Assembly: GCA_010093605.1 (NCBI GenBank) | Contig: MU004196.1 | Coordinates: forward strand, 522,255-586,254 | Source of the DNA: Lophium mytilinum | Taxonomy: Eukaryota; Ascomycota; Dothideomycetes; Mytilinidiales; Mytilinidiaceae | DNA length: 64,000 bases | Reading direction: 5' to 3' | Part shown: positions 18,957 through 29,890 of the stretch, piece after piece | How positions within the stretch are numbered: position 1 is the first letter of the stretch | How the letters are laid out: every line of letters begins with the position of its first letter | The notes under the pieces: generated by a model | Seen by the model: only the letters and a program-made list of their open reading frames with translations | Databases searched by the model: none | What the model was told of the DNA's origin: nothing | Program-made: the position numbers and the translations under genes

Positions 18957-19753
18957 GGTCCCTACGCTAGTCTCTTTTCAGTCGCAAAGTCTACTTTCCC
19001 CGGGCACCTTGGCAGCGTCTTGCCATTGTTTGGGGCACCTCTATGGACTTTTACTTCTTGCGGGTCGATTTCAAAGTCCTGTGAAATAGTTGAGCGTTGA
19101 GCCTAGTAGGAAAGACCGAAAATTATACAACTCGAATGGTTTCTTTGCGACCTTGAAATGCCCTAGGTACTTTCGAATTCAAATACCAGATTAGCAACTT
19201 TAGCACCTGACACCGTGATCAGGCAGCTAGGATGAGGTGAAGAGGTGTGCTTCCGATCGTTAATTAGGGCTGATTTCGGCCCAGTTCTATAGCACTATCG
19301 GTCAGGACCTTACGTTAAATCCTCCCTGAGTGTGCCTAAGAAATAGCAAGAAATTGTACAACTGCATCAGATCCCCGCAAGGCAATTACCCTACTACGCC
19401 TTTAAATCCGGCACAGCGGTACTATAGAGGTGGAGAAAATGGAATCCTGATATCCCACCCAGCGACGTCAGACCCAAGACGTTCGCGTGCCCCGCCCCCG
19501 CGTTTCTGTACTCCAACCACAACCAAACATTGGCCTCCAGCCCGTCGGCATCTCTGATATATCCATGGTTCGCGTGGCCGCGGAATTGGGTCTGAAAACA
19601 AAGTTGTGAGATCAACTTGGCTGCTTCCTGATCTGCACTGCATCCCGTGTGAGCAATTCGTGGGTTGGTGCATATAAAGTCGACCAGCCCGGGTACTCGG
19701 TTCTGAAAGAAGTAGACAAACAACGAGCCTCAGCAGTAAAAGACCGAGCAACC
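18957..19753. other. divergent intergenic region, ~0.8 kb
   Basis: Between the start of the coiled-coil gene (minus) and the kinase gene (plus). Two overlapping ~109-codon minus-strand frames near 19.4-19.75 kb look like chance. Nothing else is recognised. Confidence 0.4.
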
Positions 19754-20653
19754 ATGGAAGAACAAGTAGATCGGTTAGTCAAACAGACTTGGGGTAAGTT
19801 CTCACATTTTTTATATAAGCTTTATATATCAACCATGGACTCCTAGAGCGCGATCCCTCCCCCGTCCGCACATCAACCCTCACCCAACCATCCTTATCCC
19901 AACCCACCTCGTTGACCTTACCCCCTCTAACCTCCCCCAGAAAAATTCCAAACAACCCCCAAATCCGCACGCCACCTCATCGCCATCTCGGGCATCCCAG
20001 GCTCCGGCAAAACCACCCTCGCCGCAACCTGCGCCTCCGCCCTAAACGCTCTCCACCACCGCGCCTCCCCCGGCGCCTCGGCCGGCGGCGACGACATCGC
20101 CGCCTTCATCCCCATGGACGGCTACCACCTCTCGCGCGCCCAGCTCTCGGCGATGCCAGACCCTGCCACCGCGCACGCACGCCGCGGGGCCGCCTTCACG
20201 TTCGACGGGGACTCGTTCCTCGCGCTGGTCAAGAAGCTGCGGGAGCCGCTGTGCCCGGAGTCGGTCACCTTATACGCGCCGAGTTTCGACCATGCGGTCA
20301 AGGATCCGGTGGAGGATGATATCCCGATCGGGCCGCATGTGCGGCTGGTGCTTTTCGAGGGGAATTATCTGAGTCTGGGGAAGGGGCCGTGGAAGGAGGC
20401 GGCGGAGCTGATGGATGAGTTGTGGTTTGTGGAGGTGGAGGAGGAGGTGGCGCGGCGGAGGTTGGTGGCGCGGCATGTGAAGGCCGGGATTGCGAGGGAT
20501 GAGGAGGAGGCGCGGCGGAGGGTGGATGAGAATGATCTGGTGAATGGGCGGGAGATTGTGGAGGGGCGGGTGGAGGTTAGTGAGGTGGTGGTTAGTCGGG
20601 AGGATGAGGGGTGGAAGCCGGAAGCGCAGGGGGTGGGAGAGGGGGAGAGGTAG
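19754..20653 (+). CDS. P-loop kinase of the phosphoribulokinase/uridine kinase class, YFH7-like
   Basis: Exons 19754..19793 and 19941..20653 give 250 residues. The 147-bp intron starts GTAAGT and ends CCCCCAG with a CTCTAAC branch site. Walker A is GIPGSGKTTLA (~residues 29-39); MDGYHLSR is the substrate-site motif of the uridine-kinase/phosphoribulokinase fold, and LVLFEGNYLSLG with the later WFVEVEEEVARRRLVARH is the lid and Arg-rich part. The length and motif order match the fungal ATP-dependent kinases named after yeast Yfh7, whose substrate is not firmly known. It would phosphorylate a small molecule, and the cell site is not visible. The gene is GC-rich, especially 20.0-20.6 kb. Confident as a kinase, moderate for the YFH7 label. 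Confidence 0.88.
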
Positions 20654-21349
20654 GTGTTAGTTCAACTATTGGAAAACAATGCTGTCCTAAGTTAAGTATG
20701 GACATTGAGGTTGTTGGAATTGGCCTCGGAGCTTGTAAATATGCCATACTGTTTGGTCGTGGCGAAATAGCTCACAGAGGCTCATTCGATGTATGTTGTA
20801 GAGCTGAGAAATTCGGATGCTGGGGCGATTGAGGCGATTTCCATTTTCCTACCCGAACTATACATATCTAGTATGGTCTAAGCTAGCTGGATTCGAAAGA
20901 AGGAGTAGTAAAAGGCACGATAGCGAGTGTGGTGTTGTTCGTGGTGTTCGTGGGGGACGGTTGAAGCCGGGATGAACGGGAGCTTGGGCCGGGCTTGGCA
21001 GGAGAAAAGCGCGGGCGCAGATGACGTGCCCCCGGATCTGCGATCATGGATATCGGGAAAAGTGAGCCAATTCCTGCCGGCCATGATGGCATTCTGGCGT
21101 TTGGAGTCTGGCCCAAGCCGCTTCCTAGCTAGCCCGCAACCTGCCTTGGTGATGGTGCACCGCTCTCATGGCGAAAACGCCTCCTCCATCGCAGTGAACT
21201 TGGCAGCATAGCGGTTACGTCACTGCGGTCAGGTGCGATGCGAGGTACAAAAGCTTTCCTCCACCACGCATTCCTTTCTCCTACCCACACACATCAAACC
21301 TCCATACCATCACCAAGAACCTCAAATCCATCACATCCAATTCCTCGCA
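20654..21349. other. intergenic, 696 bp
   Basis: No gene recognised. The final 100 bp before 21350 are CA/CT-rich and look like a leader for the DUF1761 gene. Confidence 0.4.
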
Positions 21350-22115
21350 ATGGCCACTCTTCACTGTAAGCGCACCTCTCTTCAATACCACCACTATGTC
21401 CATGACGGCATGGCTGGAGTTTGGCGGGGAGATGAAGCAATTGCACATTGAACTTCAACTCTTCATGTGTGCAGCTTCATCGCTTTCAAGGCATTCGATC
21501 ACGGCCTTCATCTCCCTCCAAGCACCGGGCGTCGTCGGAATGCAGCATCACGCCTTTTACCAAGCTTCCCGAAACAGCCGCTAACCAACCCCTCACAGAC
21601 CTCCCCCCGGTTAAGCCCTCGGCCATCGCCCTCGGCACCGTCTTCAACCACGTCGCCTCCCTCGCCGTGCTCGGCCCCGTCTTCGGCGACGCCTACCGCA
21701 AGTCACAGCAAGCCAACAGCTCGGAAGAGTTCTTCAAGTCGAAGGAGACCGCCACCGCCGCTGCCACGTGGGGTAGCTCGCTCGCCGGCTCCGCCATCCA
21801 GGCCTATGGCGTCGGTGCTTTGATCAACGCTACCGGCACTCTCTCCTACAAGGGCGCTGCGTACTTGGGCAGCTTGATCTTCATGGCCAGTGCGGCCCCT
21901 GCGGTATGTGACCAACAAACTCTCATCACCAACTTCGATGATACACGCTGTGAATGTGAACAGTACTGACACGACTACAGCTCGTCTCCCAAGTCATCAC
22001 CGAGAAGCGTCCCCTCGACACCATCGCCGTCGGCGCCCTCGCCCGTGTCTTCGAGACCGTCGGCCTCAGCTTGTTCCTCACTTACTGGGGCACTCGCACC
22101 AACCCTTTCGAGTAG
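21350..22115 (+). CDS. DUF1761-family membrane protein
   Basis: Exons 21350..21365, 21599..21903 and 21981..22115 give 151 residues. The first exon is only 16 nt (MATLH plus one base). Intron 1 (233 bp) ends CCTCACAG with a GCTAAC branch site 16-20 nt before it, and joining gives MATLHYLPPVKPSAIALG. Four hydrophobic segments follow: AIALGTVFNHVASLAVLG, SLAGSAIQAYGVGALINATG, AYLGSLIFMASAAP and TIAVGALARVFETVGLSLFL, the layout of the small four-helix DUF1761 family of unknown function. A long frame across intron 1 is not used in the model because its composition is poor. Confident as a membrane protein, good for the family. Confidence 0.82.
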
Positions 22116-23025
22116 ATTCCCCACCTTTTAGTCACGAATGGAACGGAAGTGGATGGGAATGAATGCATGCGTTGGCTTTCAAACTGAACCACGAATGGCG
22201 AACTCAGGCAGGCGGGTTTGCTTTGAAAATCTTGTACCAGTAGACAACAGCCCTTGAATGAAATTAAACAAAATTTCAAAATAACAATGAAGTTTGGTGC
22301 TTCTGTGAAGTGATTGAGCTATTGATGTAGACTTACTAACGCTCTAATATGGTACGTGCTGAAATTTCGGGAGCTTCTTGTCTCGTTAGGCTTTGCTCAT
22401 CTGATTCCGTCTCAGACATTGCCTCAGCGGAGTGTATAGCTGCTTGCGTGTACGTAGCTCGATCCTCTTCCTATGCAGTCAACCTTTTGTACACTCGTCT
22501 CTCCTAACTCGCCTCCATTAGCTGTGGTGTTCTCCTGTGGTTCTCTGCTCTTCACATCATTCACACACATCATCATGACACGGCAAGGTGAGATAGTAAT
22601 TCTCGACATGAATTTCAAGCTATCGAATCCAGTCCCCTTTCCTGTCTTTCTTTCCTTCCGTTCCTCAAAAAATCACCAGAACTCCGCCCCGCCGACCTTT
22701 TGATCGCTGTGCAAGTCACAAGAAAAAAGAAAACAAAAGACCTAGTAGAACCGAACCGGGAATCCTCCCGAGCCCAGCCTCCACGACGCCGGCATCTTCA
22801 ACTATGGGCCGAATGCCGCCCTCCCACTGGGACCGACCGCACCTTCCGACAACGAGAGTAAATGTTGAACCGCCTGTTGAGCCGCCAGATCAGTCGACTC
22901 CTGCTCCGATTGCTGGTACGCCGCATGCAACCGATCTCTGCCCGACCGGCTTCGGCCTATACTCATCACGTCCCCTAGAAGCGCAACACGACGTCAACAG
23001 CGCATCCCAACGCACACGAGCCGGT
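22116..23025. other. intergenic, 0.9 kb, between convergent genes
   Basis: Short frames on both strands only. Several CACA/CATCA simple stretches near 22,550-22,575. Nothing else is recognised. Confidence 0.4.
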
Positions 23026-24244
23026 CTACCTCTTCTTACTGCCCGGCCGCGGCTTGCACTCATCCCCCACAATCGGGTGCAGCATGATCTTGTTCGCCAG
23101 ATTCGGCGTGTTGAAGCCGTACCCCTTGCTCCAGTCGTAGCTGACGGCGTAGGCGAAGATGGAGCCGGTGCTGTTGAAGGCGGTTGACGAGATGGAGCCG
23201 CCGACCTCCGGGTAGCCCTTGAGGCGGTGCTTGGCGTCCTTGTCCCAGAAATGGAAGGTGCCGTCGCTGCCGGCCGTGCTGAAGGTGCCGTGGACCGGGT
23301 GGAAGGAGATGGCGTTGACCGAGTAGACTTTGGCGACGTCGCGCTGGGTCGTGTCTTGTTGGCGGTGGCATTTGAAGGAGAAGTTGAGGCTGTGGGGAGG
23401 AATGTTAGATGATATCGCGGAGGAAATGGTGATGCTACGGATGGGGAATTACTTACCCTGAATCTTTGTCGTCCGCGTATTGAATAGCGCAACGTCCCTC
23501 AATACTACCCACTGCGAACCCCGTCGCGTCAGTGAAGCAGCTCACAACCCGCGTCTGCCACTTGAGCGGACTCGTGATGGTCTTGTGAAACGAGGGGGTG
23601 TTCCTTAGCGAGTACATATTGATAGCGCGGTCCTCGGTGCCCACGACGAGCAGCTCGTTTTTGATGTCCATGGTGTAGCACTTCTTGCCGCCGAGGTCGA
23701 ACTCCAAAATCGAGTTCCCCTGCGTCCGCAGGTCCCAGATCTTGATCTTCGCGTCCCACCCGCCCGTCACCAGGTAGTCCTGCCCGCCGCTGTTGAACAT
23801 CTTGGCCGACTTGATCGCGTCGTCGTGCTTAGCGCATTGCGTCGCCGTGATCTGTCCACCGCTGCCTAGATCGGATATCTGAGCCCAGCCGTCGGCGCCC
23901 GCGGCGACTACTTGTTGGCCATTCTATATTGTTGTTGCGTTAGCTCGAGTCTCCTCGGATTTTGCGAGAGCGCGCAGGGGACTTACCGTTGACCAGCAGA
24001 CGCCCAGTACTGGCTTCTCTGCTTTTATTATGTGCTTTCCTTCGGTCGTCCCGTCGGGCTTGACTTGGTAGACCCGACACTGGTTATCCCACGACCCGAC
24101 TGCTAGCAAATCGGCGGCTGATGAGAAGGCGAGCTCGGAGACGCTGTCGCTTGGTGGGTCGGTGACGGCGCGGTCGCCCTTGGTGTCGCCTTGCGTATTT
24201 GTGGTCGAGGTGCCCGCCGTGTTGGACTGGCCGAAGAGAGACAT
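23026..24244 (-). CDS. RAE1: mRNA export factor Rae1/Gle2 (WD40 propeller)
   Basis: Three exons on the minus strand, 24244..23987, 23923..23457 and 23389..23026, give 362 residues. Both introns have GTAAGT donors. The N-terminus MSLFGQSNTAG with an FG motif, followed by DSVSELAFSSAADLLAVGSW, is typical of Rae1/Gle2. WD-type blades continue as GGWDAKIKIWDLRT, VVGTEDRAINMYSLR, SIEGRCAIQY and TAGSDGTFHFWDKD, and the end SYDWSKGYGFNTPNLANKI is the conserved Rae1 signature close to the C-terminus. Known role: nuclear pore-associated mRNA export, binding Nup98-type GLEBS motifs. Length (362 residues) fits the family. It lies tail-to-tail with the DUF1761 gene. The call is secure. Confidence 0.95.
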
Positions 24245-25498
24245 GGCGTCAGACTTTGAATTGGTTTATGAGTTGTGTGAAGAGGTGGGCGCGCGCTGGA
24301 TGGTATAGAGCGGACGTCGAAGGTCTCTTGAGAACAGAGAGTCGCAGCGAGGTGATTGCCGCTGAATAGTAGAAAGAATGCTGTAGGAAGAAGCGATCCT
24401 TGGGGCGCAGACACAAAGGGATCAAAGGGCCAACTCGGGGCTTTATGCACAGCTTTGCTAAACGGTGGCTTCTTCACGCGCAGAACAAAGACGAGAAGCT
24501 TCGCGAGGCAACGGCCAGGCAGCTCCCCAGCGCCTGCCTATTTTCTGCCTAGCCCGCCTCGGCGCCGGAACAACCCTTCTTGCGGCGAACCTCACAAAAC
24601 TCTGCCGACTCTGCTCCCGCTTTCCCTTCCTCCAGCTCCTCGCTCGAAGAATCGCATTCAAAGCTTACACACAGAGACGCGTCTCCGGACGCGCTTCTCA
24701 TCTCGCACATTGCTTTGGGAGAAAGTCCCCGGACACCCTGCCTCGCAGGCACCCGTGCCAACACGCCGCCACAGAAGCACCGCGGCCTCGCCCACCAACC
24801 CCACCGGACATCGCCCTCAGCATCGTCTGCACTCCCGCTGCCACCGACTCTGCTCCGCCCGCAAAGGTTCTGGCACCACGGACGAAGATACGAGTCCGCC
24901 AGTCCCAGAGCAGGCGTGTCGCAGTGCTGTGTGTTTGCCGTGTTGGAGGAGAAGCTTTGGGCCGAAGCCAGTGGCGGGCGAGGGTTTTTTCGTCAAGATG
25001 GATAGTTATGCGATTGCTTTTCCTCACACTGCGTTCTGCGGGGTGTGAAGGGAGGTAACTCGATGGGGCTTATTCTCGATGCGAGGGGCTCAATTCTTTT
25101 TTTCAAAGGGTTTGCAAGGATGCTCTCTCGGCATGCCTATGCTTGGTCGAACAAGCCAAACTCAATCAACTCTCTTCTCGTTCAGGTGATGAAATAACAA
25201 ATAGAGTCAAGCACTGAGGCCGCCCGCAGACCCTACGTGGTGTCGGGTAGCCATGATGCGAAACATTTAAACAACCTCTGATGAACGAAAGAGAACTCTA
25301 CATAGTTAGATATAGGTCACGGCGGAGACTTGAGAATGAATCGAATGCCACTGTTTGGCTGCTTGTTGGTATCGCTTGTGATAGGGATGCAAAATATCAG
25401 ATGCCATGTCCAGAACTCCACGCAGCCCGACTCTAACACCAGCGCTCCAGACGAACCCGCTAATCGAGGCACAAATAATGGTTCTGCAACTTCTCTCG
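24245..25498. other. 1.25 kb gap with GC-rich frames but no supported gene
   Basis: Plus-strand frames of up to 230 codons (24356-25048) overlap in three frames across 24.4-25.05 kb. They are Pro/Arg/Ser-rich and lack any domain or conserved-looking motif, so they are most simply a by-product of the stop-poor GC-rich sequence. The left end holds the RAE1 promoter. Confidence 0.4.
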
Positions 25499-27388
25499 TC
25501 AGTTTCTGACCGCTTGATTCTCCGTGCCTTCGACTCTCGGCCTCTTCACGTCTCCCCCGTCCCCTAATCCGCTTTCTGCCTGCTTGTTGCTCACATCCGA
25601 CAATGGTGGTCTTCCAATAGGCTCCGCACTCCTCTTCGCGCCGACTGCTGGTCCTGGAGGCTTGTATGCCCCTCGGTTAGCTAGCGGGCTCTGTGCTGCA
25701 CCGGGCATTCCGATCCGCCTGTTCGTGTCTGCCTGTGGGTTGACGAAGTTCGGCCTGGGGAGAGGACCGCTATTGGCAGCATTGCCGGGAGCCTGGCCTC
25801 CTCCAACAATAGCTTGCCGGCTTATAGGCGCCGACTTCATGTGGTCGAAGCCACTTGTCCTACGGAGAGACGGGCTTTCCGCGTGCGGGTTAAAAGCAGG
25901 CAGATTTTTGGGAAGAGTGCCATTGCCGGTTTCCGGTTTGTTGATGTGCTCAGCTGCGCGTGCTGTGATGAAGCCAACTGGAGGCTCGTGGTTGACAGGT
26001 GGACCAGTAGGACCATTCCGCGAAGGCTCTGTCCGAGGTTGTTGCTGCATGTGGTTGGGAATTGACTCAGACGCCGAAGACGGGTTTGACCGTGGCCCCT
26101 GATTTAGTTGTTGTTGATTCTGCGGAAGAGCCGGGACTTGCTGTTGGGTCTGGGGTCTTGAAAACTGGTGATTGTTCCGCTGTGGAGGCTGCATGTTCGC
26201 ACGAGCTACTTCAGCTGGAGCTTGCTGGACTCCGTTTGGTGTTTGAGGGCCTCTGGCTTGCATGACAGGTCTGGGCTGTGGGACTTGATTGTTTTGCAGC
26301 GGCTGCTGGACACCGGTTTGCGGCCTCATCGCTGGCATTGAGTTCGGACGGTTCATGCTTTGGCGAGTGAGATTTTGAGCAGCTTGATTGTGCGGTGGTG
26401 GGCCGCTGTTGTGTTGCGGTGGTCGTTGCTGTGGCTCTCTGGGATCTGCTTTCGGCGTCTCGAACATGGAATCAGACACGGCGTCAAGACCGAACTCGTC
26501 TCCACCACCCTCAGAGATATCCACACCATCGAACAAATTACCACCGAATTCATCTTCAAAGTCGACGCTCGAAAGGTTAGACTGCAAGCTTGGCGGACGA
26601 GCGGTAGTGCTGGCTTTCTCTGGTGATGGCGGCGGCGGTGGCTCTCTCTTGATCGGAACAAAATCCGGATGTCTGTGAAGGTTGTCCGGATCCCACTTTG
26701 ACGGCATAGCTTTTACGCCCTTCACCTTAACCAGATACTCCTTGTCGTATAGACAATTGCCCAGAACATTGCCAAATGTTCGTAGGGCACGCTTTAAGCC
26801 ATCCGTGGCAGCCTCCTTCTTTGCTTTTTCGAATGCGGGTGCTTTGCCTTTGCAATTCTCGATATGACCGTAGCCAATATCCTTCATCTACGTGAGCGCA
26901 TATAGTCAGGATATAGAGAGAACGCGAACCTCGTGGAATGTGCCATCCTTCAACGTAACGCGCACTATGATCGAAAGCCCTATATTCACCCTGCCCGACG
27001 ATTGGATTTCGTCGACCTATTGTCCGTATCAGCGTCCTTGCCCTCGAACAAACTCGAATTGGGGAAACTCACAAAGTCTATCGTCACTTCTCGTACGGAG
27101 CTAGACCATCCATTGAAGCCAAACACGTCATTCGCCAAGTTTATCGCCTTTTGAGCCTCCAGATATGCCACCCGTCCTCCACCTGCGCCAGGTCGCGTTG
27201 ACACATATTCCGGTCCAAGCTGCTTGCTCAATCGGCTTTGGAGGGTCGCGATCTCTTGGGCCGTGAAGTTGCTGACGCGCGGGTCTTCGAACGGGTTCGC
27301 GATGGATTTGTACTGATCGCCTGGTCTGATTGTTGTTAGTATTGCCGTCGTTAACTTGAAATTGAGGGCATTGAGCATACGATGGCAT
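25499..27388 (-). CDS. RAD52: homologous recombination mediator Rad52
   Basis: Four exons, 27388..27381 (8 nt), 27325..27073, 27016..26930 and 26881..25499, give 576 residues beginning [19 protein letters not shown]. The Rad52/22 domain spans residues ~15-180: [57 protein letters not shown], then [20 protein letters not shown] and [19 protein letters not shown]. The C-terminal two-thirds is Gln/Pro/Asn-rich and disordered, as in fungal homologues, and would carry Rad51 and RPA binding. Intron 1 has a TACTAAC branch site. Intron 3 has an unusual donor (GTTCGC); its acceptor could be GTAG or six bases further (ATGAAG), the latter giving the expected HE-DIGYGH. Role: nuclear, loads Rad51 on RPA-coated ssDNA and anneals strands. 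Confidence 0.94.
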
Positions 27389-29890
27389 TTTGAACAGGTC
27401 GTTATGTGGTTGTGGACATCGGGGTGGGCACCCGCGGGCGTGTTGGTGACGCGATGAGGTTCGTGGTTCAAGATCGGGGAACAAGGCAGACGCCACAACG
27501 CGAACTTCGCCGGGCAGCACGTGATCGAAACACTAAACCTTAGAACTCAGCCTGCGCCTTTCACTGCCTAACATCGACACTGCAAACCGGGAACGCAGAC
27601 ATTTCACAACGGATGGAACTCATATTTGTGGCTCATTGATTCACGGAGGAAGTCATGAGTGTTGCATCTTCTCGGCTTCTCTGACATCTCTAAAAGACAA
27701 CTCTGTAGAGGTTGAAGTCGTTCCTTTAGCACAGGGTTTCCAAAGCTTAGTTTCACGTAACGAGCAATCTCAAGCCCATTAAAGATATTGTTCCTAGCAA
27801 GCTGCTCCAACAGTCATCAAGTACTCTCCCTTCCAATCGAAGACCCTGAACTACAGCTTGCGCCCAAACAATGGCGCTGATGCTTTCCAGGCTCCTCTCC
27901 TCGCCCACCAAAGCATTCAAGACGTGCTTGAAAATAGAACAAAGCTTAGAAAAGCGAGTTCGATGTGGCATCCCTTCCAAAAGTAATTGATAAAAATGCA
28001 TCCCCCTCTCGTAAATCCAAATTATATGTCGTCTTTCTTCTTCTTCTTACTCAACTTGTCTTGAGTTTCTCCGTTCTTCGCTAGTACCTAAAAACTACAA
28101 CATCTTCTTGGTATTTTTTTATTCCACGTCTCCAATACTGCTAAGGCTATTCTAAGTCCTCTCCTAGTCCAACTCAGCCCTTTTATCACGTGTGAGTGCT
28201 CGACGAGGCTGCCTTCAGATAAAATGGGTTTAAAGTAATAAACTGACACAACATGTTCAAGTCAAGTGTTCAGACTGCCATTGAAAAGTAAAGGGAAAGT
28301 AAAGGAAATAGGTAATGCCTCATCTAAACGATGACTGACGCTCACGACCGACCCCCCCGAAAGGCTGATCAATTTTTCCCTGGGCCCCACAAAGAGTATT
28401 CGAAAACGTAGAGATCCTTGATCTTTCCCATCGCCCTCTTCCTCCGCCAGTCGAATCGGATCGTTGCTACGTATTGACAGCACGGACAGTGTTTGGAGTC
28501 GCCTGTGTGTTTTGCCTTGTCACTGGGCAGGTATATGTCCTTTTTCGTGCGTAAAGGATTTCGAGGAAGTTCTAGCCTGGTTACGGAGTCTGATGCCTGC
28601 GCTAATATGAACTGGTTAGCGGATACATGAGAAAAGTAGACGATGAAAGGTCTTACCAGCTACATCGCCTGTTTGCTCGAGGGTGAGGGCTTGATCGGAT
28701 ATTACGAAGACGGCCGCTTGAGTTTGGCGGAAAGAGTCCCTTCTCGATGGAGCTTGGGCATACCTTTCCACCGATGGAGAAGTTGTATGCACTACTAGGG
28801 CCATGAATACAGGTCTACTTGTAGTCTTGCTTTTGATTGGGGCTTCCAGGGCGTTGAGCGGCGTAGAATACCTAAAGAGCAATGCGAGGATGACTAGAAT
28901 GAAAGGAGAACAATGAAAACGATGAAAACGATGAAAGCGTCTCAAAAGAGAATCAGGCTTTGATATAGTCTTACAGATACGCAGCCCTCTTAGTAGGGTG
29001 CAATCACGCGGCTGTCGTCAGAGGGCAAATAAGTGGCGGAGGCAGTGCTTGTTGGCACATCACCCCCCCAAACAGCCCAAATTCCAAGAACTGGAGACCC
29101 GGGCTGTAAGGGCTGCAAAGGGTTCACCGGTTTTCCGGCTGCATGCTCAGCCGCACTTAACTCCCTACAAAGGTATCTTATTGGCCACTTCGCGAAGTTG
29201 GCTTTCGATCCTCGTGCTGCCGCTGTCTGGTCACTGGGCGCATATGCAGTCATGTCCGCACTGATTGGAAAGAAATTCCTTCTGCCTCGCGGCCTCAGGC
29301 AAGCAAGTCGCCTTTTGGAACATCCATAGGAATAGAATCCGCCGCCCCGCCACCTCTTTCTTCAAACCACCACTTGAACATGGACTACAGATAGTGTGAG
29401 TGTCCACCGCCAAAGAGACCTGCTGGCGCAAGTCTCAAACGAGACTTATCGTGCGCTATACGAGATGATGAACATGTGTGTCTTTTTCTTCAATAACACA
29501 GTATTTCGAAAGTGATGCTTCCGCAGGCGACTGCATTCTAGCCGCCGGGCATTCCCGCCTTCTATTGATGGCTTCTGTGGCGGCCTACCTGTTCTTCAGC
29601 CTTCCCCGTCCCGCTAATGACGAGCCGCTCCCGGCGCTCCACAGCCCGAATCCTTGAACCGTGAGCCTGTGATGTGCATGTCGGCGCATCTGTTCACAGG
29701 AGGCACTGCCTTCTAGACGTTCAGCCTTGCGGCTCTCTTGGCCCGGGGAAAGAATCGCTGTTGCGTTTGTCGCAAGCTCAAATAGAATACAAAAGGTCGT
29801 AAGCAACGTCCGAAGACTGCGACGAGTGATCCGATGCCATGTCACATTTTGCACAAGTGGACCGCCTAAGCACCATATCCTGCGCTGGCA
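27389..29890. other. 2.5 kb without a recognisable gene
   Basis: Only short frames with no domain. Near 28028-28085 (minus) a frame ends in a Lys-rich tail (KLSKKKKKDD then stop) that could be the last exon of a lost or unseen gene, but nothing protein-like joins it upstream. Short GATGAAAAC repeats occur at 28910-28940. The right end holds the promoter of the phospholipase gene. Confidence 0.45.

Noticed and set aside
24356-25058. Plus-strand frames of 141-230 codons after the RAE1 start
   Set aside because: Three overlapping frames stay open together, with Pro/Arg/Ser-rich chance-like sequence and no domain; they are most simply explained by stop-poor GC-rich DNA.
28028-28085. Lys-rich minus-strand tail (KLSKKKKKDD) as a last exon
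   Set aside because: No protein-like upstream exon joins it with normal splice sites; kept only as a note in the intergenic entry.
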